This document shows, one piece after another, positions 29,203-36,585 of a stretch of 64,000 nucleotides of DNA (position 1 is the stretch's first letter; the number at the start of each line of letters is the position of its first letter). Both the position numbers and the translations under genes were made by a program. The DNA comes from an uncultured Acidimicrobiales bacterium (GTDB lineage: Bacteria; Actinomycetota; Acidimicrobiia; Acidimicrobiales; SZUA-35): NCBI GenBank assembly GCA_937976305.1, contig CALJSB010000028.1:21120-85119 (forward strand), in the 5' to 3' direction. Below the pieces are notes generated by a model. The model worked only from the letters and a program-made list of their open reading frames with translations. It had not been told where the DNA came from and did not search any database.

Positions 29203-29876
29203 GAGTTGTGCCGTGTCTTGATGTTGATCTGCACATCGGGATCGCGCAGATAGAGCGGACGCACGTCGGGGCCGGTTTGATCCGGCCGACCGAGGCTCAA
29301 GCGACCAATCTGCTCGGCTGTCGGCTCAAATCCAATCGCATGCTCGAAGTCGAGCTCGGCAAAGACATCGGCGTATCGGTCAGCACCATCGCCGATGACC
29401 AGGTCTCCAGCATCGAATCGCTCGGCCATCGCTGCCGGCTCGCCGTAGGCCGGTTGATCGAGTTCGTTCGGCGTGCCATCACTGCCGACAGCGAAGCGTT
29501 GTTGGAACACCTCTGCTCTTCGGGCATCGATGACGGCAGCGACCGTGCGCCCCGGATGAGCAGCAGCGAGAGCTTCGAGACTCGTCACACCAACTAGCGG
29601 GCGATCGGTTGCCAGGGCGAGAGTTCGAGCCGTCGTGATACCGACTCGTAGTCCGGTGAATCGCCCGGGTCCAACATCGACGGCAAACCGATCAACCTCG
29701 TCGATGCTTACACCGCCCTCGTCAAGCACGGCGGCGACCATAGGGGTCAGTTCCTCGGCGTGGCGGCGGTCGGTCAACGACCCCATCGCGGCCAACAGCT
29801 CCGGCGCACCATCGGCGCGGCTCAGGAGCGCCACACCCACCATGGCCGTTGACGACGTGAGGGCAAGCGTCAGCAC
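29199..29876 (-). CDS. tsaB: t6A synthesis scaffold protein TsaB
   Basis: 225 residues from a GTG giving MLTLALTSSTAMVG, preceded by GAGGGGG at good spacing. It is an ASKHA-fold partner of TsaD without catalysis. DVGPGRFTGLRVGITTARTL is the family signature, and AAVIDARRAEVFQQRF follows. It overlaps tsaE by 7 bases at its start and rimI by 4 at its end. The frame continues 16 codons upstream within tsaE, but no homologous N-terminus is seen there. Confidence 0.94.
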   Translation of the reverse strand: MLTLALTSSTAMVGVALLSRADGAPELLAAMGSLTDRRHAEELTPMVAAVLDEGGVSIDEVDRFAVDVGPGRFTGLRVGITTARTLALATDRPLVGVTSLEALAAAHPGRTVAAVIDARRAEVFQQRFAVGSDGTPNELDQPAYGEPAAMAERFDAGDLVIGDGADRYADVFAELDFEHAIGFEPTAEQIGRLSLGRPDQTGPDVRPLYLRDPDVQINIKTRHNS

Positions 29877-30397
29877 GACGCCCCCTCGCCAAAACCGTCC
29901 ATCCCAGCGAGCCGTTCTTGCCACCGCGGGTCGGATGACTCAAAAGAGAGGGTTCGATCGTCGTCTGCGTCACCGAACTCGATGCGCACGACGAGATGGT
30001 CGGGCAACACGGGGTCGATCTGTTCGCCCCACTCGATCACCGTCACGCCAGATTCGAGCAGTTCGGGTAGATCGAGATCGAGCGTGTCTTCGAGTTGGTC
30101 GATGCGATACACGTCGAGGTGGTTGAGCGTGAGGCGACCGCGATACTGACTGTGGATCGTGAACGTCGGGCTCGTGATTCGATCGGCAACCTGGAGGCCA
30201 CGCCCCAATCCCTGGGTGAAGCAGGTTTTGCCCGCTCCGAGGTCGCCAGCCAACACGATGAGATCCCCATCGGCGACCACCGCAGCAAGCCGCTCAGCCA
30301 CCTGCTGAGTCTCGGCCGCGCTGGCAGTTCCGACGCGCAGAAAAGCCGCAGGATTCGTGGGATTGGAATCCCCTGGTTGATCAGATGGGCTCGCCAC
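29870..30397 (-). CDS. tsaE: t6A synthesis ATPase TsaE
   Basis: 175 residues. Walker A is GDLGAGKTCFTQGLG, then ITSPTFTIHSQY, LNHLDVYRI and VTVIEWGEQID, the standard TsaE order. It drives the TsaBD cycle by ATP hydrolysis. GTG start. First gene of tsaE-tsaB-rimI-tsaD, all overlapping. Confidence 0.95.
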   Translation of the reverse strand: MASPSDQPGDSNPTNPAAFLRVGTASAAETQQVAERLAAVVADGDLIVLAGDLGAGKTCFTQGLGRGLQVADRITSPTFTIHSQYRGRLTLNHLDVYRIDQLEDTLDLDLPELLESGVTVIEWGEQIDPVLPDHLVVRIEFGDADDDRTLSFESSDPRWQERLAGMDGFGEGASC

Positions 30398-30439
30398 AGC
30401 CCCCAGAAGGCTAGAGCCTCCGCCTGAAATGGCCTTACC

Positions 30440-30468
30440 GGCGCACCAATCACACTGGTCGGTGCGCC
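30440..30468. terminator. Hairpin between phosphatidyltransferase-like gene and tsaE
   Basis: GGCGCACC and GGTGCGCC form a perfect 8-bp stem with a 13-nt loop; a third GGCGCACC copy follows at 30473. There is no T-run, so a Rho-independent terminator is only possible. Confidence 0.4.
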
Positions 30469-30482
30469 TACCGGCGCACCTC

Positions 30483-31160
30483 CTACGGCCGAGGCGCGTT
30501 GTCGACGTTGGCGTCGTAGTCGATCTGCCAGAGATTGCGGCTCGTCTGCACCGTCAGGATGAGCAACGCAACGAGGTTGAGGGCGACAATCACCGGCACA
30601 CCCCAGCTGAAAATCTCGGTGCCCACGAAGAACACGAAGGTGTTGAGAGCGATGTAGCCGATACGAATCTCGGTGGGCCCGATGCCGTAGTAGGCGATCT
30701 GAAACTGGTTCGTTGCTGCAAACGAGAGGAACGACACCGCCATGGTGGCGCAAGTGATCAGCAGCAGAATCAGAAAGAGGAACTCCAGCCACCACACCTC
30801 GACGAGGAATGAGTAGCCGATCACGATCGACCCGGCGAAGAAGAAGTCGAGCAGGTGATCCATGAAGAACCCCCACTTCACGAGCCCCTGCTTTCGGTAT
30901 TTGCCAAGTGAACCATCAAAGGAGTCCGTGAACCACTGGCCGAACACCATGAAGGACATGGCGTGGAGCCACATGCGGTTGTCGACGGCGAGCCAGCCGA
31001 ACAACACAGTGCCCGCCGACCACAGAATCGTGATGTAGGTCAGGTGATGGCTGAGGATTGGCTTGGGGATCTTCGGCACACCCCAGTCAATGAACGTGCG
31101 CTCGAGCGGCCCGAGGAGCGACTGCCCCTTCTTCTTGTCGCCGGCAAAGCTCTCAGCCAT
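30483..31160 (-). CDS. CDP-alcohol phosphatidyltransferase-like membrane protein
   Basis: 225 residues with about six hydrophobic helices. The active-site-like segment reads DSFDGSLGKYRKQG then WGFFMDHLLD, so all four Asp of the CDP-alcohol motif are present. However, the usual Ala-Arg is Gly-Lys and the gap to the Gly is one residue longer. It could make a phospholipid head group or another phosphodiester from a CDP-linked donor, or be a diverged member. It stands alone between hairpin-containing gaps. Confidence 0.75.
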   Translation of the reverse strand: MAESFAGDKKKGQSLLGPLERTFIDWGVPKIPKPILSHHLTYITILWSAGTVLFGWLAVDNRMWLHAMSFMVFGQWFTDSFDGSLGKYRKQGLVKWGFFMDHLLDFFFAGSIVIGYSFLVEVWWLEFLFLILLLITCATMAVSFLSFAATNQFQIAYYGIGPTEIRIGYIALNTFVFFVGTEIFSWGVPVIVALNLVALLILTVQTSRNLWQIDYDANVDNAPRP

Positions 31161-31203
31161 GTCCCATCCTTCTACGAACGTCAGTCATGAGTTCTGACGT
31201 CTT

Positions 31204-32076
31204 TCATCGGCGATCGGTTCGCGAAATCGAGCGAATGGCACCGGCGACGGCCTGCTGCGCGAGCACACGGACATGGGCTGGATTGGCTTCGACCTCTTGG
31301 GTGGCGAGCACCACGAGCGCATCACCGTCGGCAGCCGAGTGGGCCGGCAACAACGCCCGAGCCAGACCATCGTGCGCACTCTGGGCAGCAAGATGGCAGG
31401 TCACTTTGTCGATCGCTGCGTTGGTGGCAACGACCCCGATGGTGGTGTTCGCGAAGGCATCGCCGAGCTCTGCCGAGTCGGCGCTCACTGGTGGGCCGGG
31501 ATCGTCGACTTCCGAACCGTCGCTGATGGCACCGAGCGCATTCACCGCCACCAAGGCGCTCACAACGAGGTCATCAGCCCGGAGGGTCGCGGAGACAATG
31601 CCGCCGTCAACCGCAGCCTCTTTGCCCCACCACTTGCCCAGCGTGGCGCCGGTGCCGGCACCGACCAGGCCAAGGGCGACCTCACCCGTTGTGGCGGCGA
31701 GGGCTGCTTCACGCCCTTCGGTTGAGCTTGGCCGCACGCTTGGGTCGCCGACTCCCAAGTCGAACAAGCTCATGCCAACCACAATCGGCACGGGCCCTAC
31801 CGCCGTCTCAAAGCCTCGGCCCTGTTCTTCGAGCACACCCATCACACCGTCTGCTGCTGCAAGACCAAAGGCAGAGCCGCCGGACAAGACAACCGCATCA
31901 ACGTGGCCAACCGTTCGGGTGGGGTCGAGCAGTGCAAACTCTCGAGTCGCCGGCGCACCGCCCCGAACCTCGCCCGAGCCGATAGTGCCCGGTGGAGCAA
32001 GGACGACCGTGCAGCCGGTCCGAGCCTCTGTCTGGGTCCAATGGCCAACGCGGATGCCCGCGACCTCAGTGATCAC
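31204..32076 (-). CDS. P1-family (DmpA/NylC-type) N-terminal nucleophile peptidase
   Basis: 290 residues. VVLSGGSAFGLAAADGVMG and GKEAAVDGGIVSATL are family segments. The expected self-cleavage site lies in ANTTIGVVATNA, between Asn210 and Thr211, as in NylC-like members with a Thr nucleophile; DmpA-like relatives use Ser. The enzyme would be processed to two chains and act as an aminopeptidase or amidase; substrate unknown. GTG start. The gene follows the DUF3524 gene by 9 bases. Confidence 0.88.
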   Translation of the reverse strand: MITEVAGIRVGHWTQTEARTGCTVVLAPPGTIGSGEVRGGAPATREFALLDPTRTVGHVDAVVLSGGSAFGLAAADGVMGVLEEQGRGFETAVGPVPIVVGMSLFDLGVGDPSVRPSSTEGREAALAATTGEVALGLVGAGTGATLGKWWGKEAAVDGGIVSATLRADDLVVSALVAVNALGAISDGSEVDDPGPPVSADSAELGDAFANTTIGVVATNAAIDKVTCHLAAQSAHDGLARALLPAHSAADGDALVVLATQEVEANPAHVRVLAQQAVAGAIRSISRTDRR

Positions 32077-32085
32077 GGGCCGAGA

Positions 32086-33195
32086 CTAGCTCCGGCACGC
32101 GGCGCTGAGCCGGGCATCGAGTTGCGGGCCCACCTCGCGCCACGAGAAGCGCTGCATCGCGTCGGCAAGACCAACGCAGTTCGCATGGGCTGCCTCGAAA
32201 TCGCTGACCACCTGCTCGAGTCGGGTGCCAAAGCTGCCGGGCTCGTAGAGAGCGTCGGCGTGCCACGGCTCGGGCACGATCTCGGGATAGGCCAATGCGT
32301 GCGGCAGAACGGGCACGCAGCCAGCAGCGATCGCTTCGACCATTGCGACGCCGAAAAACTCATGCTTGGCGCAACTCACCACGATGTCGCTCTCGATCAA
32401 GAGATTGCGATAGCGGCTGCGATCAAACGGGCCGACAGCAACCGCCCAGTCGTCGAACTCTTCGAGAATCCTCGAGCGAACCTCTGATGGCACCACCGAC
32501 TCTCGGCCTGCCAGCGCAAGCCGAACCCGATGCCCACCCTGGCGGAGCCGCCGCAAGGCCGAGAGGAACGCCGCCGGATCCTTGTCGTTCTCCCAACGAT
32601 GGGGCCACAGGACCAACGGACCATCAGGAGACGCTGCCACCGGGCCGCCCTCACGATCAGACGTGGGTTCCAACTCAACGCCGACGGGCATCACTTCGAA
32701 TCGGGCGAGCACTTCGTCGAGGGCAAAGAGTTGGTCGGCCTCGGGGCGCTGGTAGAGGAACACCGGGAGCGTGTCGATCACCGCTTGGCGGTGGAAAGCC
32801 GAGTTGAAGAGCACAACGTCGGCACTGCACCACGACATCCAGTTTCGCAACACCGCTTCGGCGTCGACGTTGCCCGAAGTAGTCGGATAGACGATCTGGC
32901 TCTCGTGTTGGAACACCACGACGGGAGTTGACGCCAGATCACGCCGACACAGGCCCAACAGCTGAGCGACGTCGACAAGCCCGCTGACCAGCAGCACATC
33001 GGGTGCACCGTGCTCGGCCACATGACGGCCGATGTCGGCCGACAACGGAACGGCTCCCGCCCGAAGACGCCAGCGCCACGGGCCCTCCGAGAGCGACACG
33101 ATCGAGACGTCGTGAGCGCTCGCGTGCTGGTATCCCTCGGCCCATCGCCGGTGCGAGCCGCTGAACCAGGGCTCGACGAGCAACACATGTGCCAT
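32086..33195 (-). CDS. DUF3524 glycosyltransferase, tRNA-queuosine mannosyltransferase (QTMAN)-like
   Basis: 369 residues, GT4-like fold. The N-terminal DUF3524 domain has LVEPWFSGSHRRWAEGY, PWRWRLRAGAVPLS, FQHESQIVYP and ADVVLFNSAFH. The C-terminal glycosyltransferase domain has LWPHRWENDKDP, AKHEFFGVAMVEAIAAGC and ALAYPEIVPE. This order and wording closely match animal GTDC1/QTMAN, which mannosylates queuosine in tRNA-Asp. The real bacterial substrate is unproven. The start codon overlaps the hydrolase stop by one base and the P1 peptidase gene follows. The t6A genes are nearby but are not in the same operon. Confidence 0.88.
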   Translation of the reverse strand: MAHVLLVEPWFSGSHRRWAEGYQHASAHDVSIVSLSEGPWRWRLRAGAVPLSADIGRHVAEHGAPDVLLVSGLVDVAQLLGLCRRDLASTPVVVFQHESQIVYPTTSGNVDAEAVLRNWMSWCSADVVLFNSAFHRQAVIDTLPVFLYQRPEADQLFALDEVLARFEVMPVGVELEPTSDREGGPVAASPDGPLVLWPHRWENDKDPAAFLSALRRLRQGGHRVRLALAGRESVVPSEVRSRILEEFDDWAVAVGPFDRSRYRNLLIESDIVVSCAKHEFFGVAMVEAIAAGCVPVLPHALAYPEIVPEPWHADALYEPGSFGTRLEQVVSDFEAAHANCVGLADAMQRFSWREVGPQLDARLSAACRS

Positions 33196-34217
33196 CAGTC
33201 AGCGCCAGCTGCATCGGTCGGGTCACGAGGGTCGTCAGCCTGCGCCCGCTCGACCAAATCGACGATGAAGTCGTTGACTCCATCCGGCCGTTCGAGCATC
33301 AGCTGGTGCCCGGCATCGGGGAGCACCTCGAGCGTGGCTCCGGTGATCGAAGCGGCCAGAAGCTCGCTCTCTTCCGGCTCGGTCACGAGGTCTCGGGATC
33401 CCACCGTGACACCGACCGGAAGGTCGACAAACTGCAGCCGCTCGAGCACATCGTGGTCAAAGATTGATGGAGCAATCGTCAACAGCTCTTCTGGTGGCAA
33501 CGCCTCGAATGCCAACGCGGTTTCTCGCACGTCATCAGGATGAGCGGCCAGCCCAAACGTGGAGCGCACGGCGATCTCGCCGAGGTCCGAGGGCGGAATC
33601 TTGGCGATTCGGGCGGCGAGCGCCGGACGGGAACGAGCCAGCTTGCCGAGCCGACCGGCAAGTGGGGCAAGCAAGCCGGTGGGCACGCGAGCCGGATTGC
33701 GACCGGCTGACGACACAAACCCGGCCGAGCCGACACGATCAGAAACGATCTTCGGGTGATCAACGAGGAATCGACCGAGAACCATCCCGCCCATCGAGTG
33801 ACCCACGATCGTGGCCGAGGTCAGGTCGAAGTGCTCGAGGATGGTCACGAGGTCACGGGCGTTGGCGGGCAGCGTTGGGCCGTCAGTGCCCGCGACCGAG
33901 TCACCGTGGGCCCGAAGGTCAACGGCGAAGATCCGATATCGATCTGCGAGTTCGAACTGGTGGTGCCACACCGTGGCCCGCAGAGTGACGCCGTGCAGGA
34001 GCACAACCGGGTGCCCCTCCCCCGCCTCGATCACGTTGATCTCGCCACCGTCGTGTGAGGTCAGGCGATGTTGCGTGGCTTCAGCGAGGAGCATCTCAGG
34101 GCCGGTTTCGCCGAGCTGTTCGAGGTCGTCAGCTGCAGAGCCTCGGAGCTTGCGAAGTGTGAGCCGTTCGACGCCGAACCCGAGAGCGATGCCAGCGGCC
34201 AGAGTTCCGATCTTCAT
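33195..34217 (-). CDS. Alpha/beta-hydrolase fold protein
   Basis: 340 residues. The oxyanion region is VVLLHGVTLRATVWHHQ, the nucleophile elbow GHSMGGMVLG and the catalytic His GHQLMLERP; the acid is probably in VTVGSRDLVTEPEE. A short hydrophobic N-terminal segment may anchor it (MKIGTLAAGIALGFG). It is an esterase- or lipase-like enzyme of unknown substrate. It begins 3 bases after the unknown gene and overlaps the DUF3524 gene by one base. Confidence 0.9.
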   Translation of the reverse strand: MKIGTLAAGIALGFGVERLTLRKLRGSAADDLEQLGETGPEMLLAEATQHRLTSHDGGEINVIEAGEGHPVVLLHGVTLRATVWHHQFELADRYRIFAVDLRAHGDSVAGTDGPTLPANARDLVTILEHFDLTSATIVGHSMGGMVLGRFLVDHPKIVSDRVGSAGFVSSAGRNPARVPTGLLAPLAGRLGKLARSRPALAARIAKIPPSDLGEIAVRSTFGLAAHPDDVRETALAFEALPPEELLTIAPSIFDHDVLERLQFVDLPVGVTVGSRDLVTEPEESELLAASITGATLEVLPDAGHQLMLERPDGVNDFIVDLVERAQADDPRDPTDAAGAD

Positions 34218-34220
34218 CGG

Positions 34221-34817
34221 CTACAACAGCCGATCGAAAACATCACTCAGCTCGCCTTCGGCAAGGTGCACCCCGCCCACGAGCGTGAGACCAAACACCA
34301 CCGGTTCGCTGGCGGCCCAGGCCAGCACCTGTTCCCGCTTGTCGGGTACCGCATCCCACGCCTCACCACGCAGCCCGTCGAGAACGAGGGCGGCCAAGTG
34401 TCGGGCTGACGGTCCATCGAGATCGGCCAGCCACGGCTCGAGCCAGCGCACCAGCGGCTCATCGGTTTGGGCCAATGCTCCGAGTACTGCGCTGGCGGGT
34501 GGGGTGTCTCGACCAGGTTCGGCCTCATCAAGGGCCAACGTCGTGTGCCACCACGCATCGAGCACATCGATCACAACCTTGCGCTCCGACCCTCGCTCAA
34601 CGAGAAGGGGGCGCAACCGACGAATGAGCCCGTGAGCGCCATCGCGCCCTGCCTGCCCTGAGACAGCCAGCTCCAACAGGCGGGGAGCGGCCGCAGTGAG
34701 TTCACCCGTGTCAGCTCGGGCCACCACGGCATCGGCGTCAAGATCCGGCATGAGCGACTCGCGATCACCCAACTCATCCCACGCCACCTTCAACGCTGCA
34801 TCGACCGGACTCGCCAT
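34221..34817 (-). CDS. Hypothetical protein, 198 residues
   Basis: I do not recognise a family. The protein is a mostly helical, acidic, Leu/Ala-rich chain (APRLLELAVSGQAGRDGAHG, LIRRLRPLLVER, WWHTTLALDEAE, RHLAALVLDGL), suggesting helical repeats. An ATG at 34817 with GAGAG 10 nt upstream is chosen; an ATG at 34826 is an alternative. It heads the run leading to the hydrolase, DUF3524 and P1 peptidase genes and is divergent from the SDR gene. Confidence 0.65.
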   Translation of the reverse strand: MASPVDAALKVAWDELGDRESLMPDLDADAVVARADTGELTAAAPRLLELAVSGQAGRDGAHGLIRRLRPLLVERGSERKVVIDVLDAWWHTTLALDEAEPGRDTPPASAVLGALAQTDEPLVRWLEPWLADLDGPSARHLAALVLDGLRGEAWDAVPDKREQVLAWAASEPVVFGLTLVGGVHLAEGELSDVFDRLL

Positions 34818-34895
34818 TGTCGACATTCTCTCACGTTGCGGGCTCCTCCCAACTAGATGACACTCTGGCGTCCGCATCAGAAAGAGAGCATTGCC

Positions 34896-35705
34896 ATGAC
34901 GCCAACCGCAGCAGACGAGTCGGCGACCCGGGGCCGAGTGGCCGGGCGGGTCGCTCTCATCACCGGCGCGGCATCCGGTCTCGGCAAAGCCGACGCCCTT
35001 CGCTTGGCCGATGAGGGTGCCCGAGTCGTCCTCACCGACGTGAACGAGCAGGCAGGCCGAGACGTGGCAGATGCCTGCGGTGGAGAGTTCGTTCTCCAAG
35101 ACGTCGCAGACGTGACCACGTGGGTGCCGCTGATCGAACACGTCGTGGACGCCTACGGAGGGCTCGACATCCTTGTCAACAATGCGGGGATCGCGCCGAT
35201 TGCCAACATCGAGACAACGACCACAGACGAGTGGCGACGAGTGATGGGTGTCCACCTCGACGGCACCTTCTTCGGATGTCGAGCGGCCATACCAGCGATG
35301 GCCAGCAGCGGTGGCGGGTCGATCATCAACATGTCCTCCATCGCGGCGCGAGTCGGCCTGTCGGAGCACCTCACCTATTCCGCGGCCAAGGGCGCCATCG
35401 CAGCAATGACGAGATCGATTGCAGTGCACTGTCGGCAACAAAAGAACCTCGTTCGCTGCAACGCGCTACAGCCCGGGAGCATTTCGACGCCGATGGTCCA
35501 CGCTGCAGTCGAAACAGTCACGGGCCTGAACATGATGGATCAGCCCGACCCTGAAGCCTTTCGCATAGCGATGGGGATCGGCGAACCGATTGACGTCGCC
35601 AACATGGTGTTGTTCTTGGCCTCCGACGAGTCCAAGCACATCAACGGCGCCGAGATCGTGATCGACAACGGCGATTCAGTGGAGTACTCGGTGAGTTCAT
35701 CATGA
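34896..35705 (+). CDS. Short-chain dehydrogenase/reductase (SDR)
   Basis: 269 residues. The cofactor motif is ITGAASGLGKADALRL, followed by a DVAD-type Asp, NNAGIAP, the catalytic Ser in IINMSSIAARVG and YSAAKGA (Tyr-x3-Lys). The C-terminal VLFLASDESKHINGAEIVID is typical. It is NAD(P)-dependent and the substrate is unknown. The ATG follows AAAGAGAG at good spacing. Its stop overlaps the start of the VOC gene (ATGA). Confidence 0.93.
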   Translation: MTPTAADESATRGRVAGRVALITGAASGLGKADALRLADEGARVVLTDVNEQAGRDVADACGGEFVLQDVADVTTWVPLIEHVVDAYGGLDILVNNAGIAPIANIETTTTDEWRRVMGVHLDGTFFGCRAAIPAMASSGGGSIINMSSIAARVGLSEHLTYSAAKGAIAAMTRSIAVHCRQQKNLVRCNALQPGSISTPMVHAAVETVTGLNMMDQPDPEAFRIAMGIGEPIDVANMVLFLASDESKHINGAEIVIDNGDSVEYSVSSS

Positions 35706-36157
35706 CCATCACCGGACTCATCCACGTCAACATCAACTGCAGCGACTTCGATCGGTCACTCGCCTTCTACGAACTGCTCGGGTTTAGCAAGGCCATCGAC
35801 GTGCCGCCCACGAACACCCCGGAAGTCGCTGCTGCAGTCGGCATGCCGCCATACCGGGTGAAAGGGGCCCTCCTGGCCCTCCCAACCCCGACTGGCGTCT
35901 TCATGCTCGATCTCCTTGAGTGGCAGGAACCCAACGATCTGTCGCCGCCCTATCCCCACCTCTACCACCTCGGGATTGCTCGCATCGCTCTCGCCACCGA
36001 CGATCTCGATGGAGACATGGCGCGCCTCGAGAAGCACGGGGTTGTTTTTCTTTCCGAACCCGCCGCTGTCACCATCGACGACCGACCAACGGTGCGCTTC
36101 GTGTGCTTTCGCGACCCAGACGGCACCGTGCTGGAGCTCGTCGAGCAAGTGAGCTAG
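35702..36157 (+). CDS. VOC-family (glyoxalase/dioxygenase fold) protein
   Basis: 151 residues. Two beta-alpha-beta-beta-beta modules are visible: HVNINCSDFDRSLAFYELLG at the start, and HLGIARIALATDDLDGD with RFVCFRDPDGTVLELVEQ at the end. Family members are isomerases, ring-cleaving dioxygenases or resistance proteins. Overlap with the SDR gene suggests a shared pathway. It converges on acpS, sharing the last 4 bases. Confidence 0.88.
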   Translation: MTITGLIHVNINCSDFDRSLAFYELLGFSKAIDVPPTNTPEVAAAVGMPPYRVKGALLALPTPTGVFMLDLLEWQEPNDLSPPYPHLYHLGIARIALATDDLDGDMARLEKHGVVFLSEPAAVTIDDRPTVRFVCFRDPDGTVLELVEQVS

Positions 36158-36585
36158 GAGACGCTCAGCTCGGCGGTGGTGAGCACCACGGCAAGGGCGG
36201 ACAGGTCGCTGTGCGACAGGGTGATGAGCCAGTTCGACACGCCGCGGGACTCGGCCAGCTTTTTGGCCCGGCCGGTCACGATCAGCTCGGGCTGGCCAGA
36301 GTGGTGCTTGGTCACCTCAAAGTCGTGAAAGTCGGCGCCGCCGAGTCCCACCCCGAGCGCCTTCAACCCTGCCTCTTTGGCCGCAAACCGGGCGGCGAAT
36401 CGTTGTGCTGCATCAGCGGCTTCCCGGCAGTAGCTCTGCTCGGCATCGGTGAAAACACGGCTGACGAAGCTCGGACGACGGGCCACGATCTGACGCATCC
36501 GGTCGACGTCGACAATGTCGGCACCAACCGACAGGATCGGCGCCCCAGCGGCCAGCCCGATCAGCGGGGTCAGGTCTGGGTCCAC
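36154..36585 (-). CDS. acpS: Holo-[acyl-carrier-protein] synthase
   Basis: 143 residues. It attaches phosphopantetheine from CoA to the acyl carrier protein. GADIVDVDRM (Mg-binding Asp) near residue 22 and RFAAKEAGLKALG are the diagnostic motifs, with SHSDLSALAVV near the end. A GTG start lies inside the end of the GlmS-like gene (16-base overlap). This is a common place for acpS in actinobacteria, downstream of glmM. Confidence 0.93.
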   Translation of the reverse strand: MDPDLTPLIGLAAGAPILSVGADIVDVDRMRQIVARRPSFVSRVFTDAEQSYCREAADAAQRFAARFAAKEAGLKALGVGLGGADFHDFEVTKHHSGQPELIVTGRAKKLAESRGVSNWLITLSHSDLSALAVVLTTAELSVS

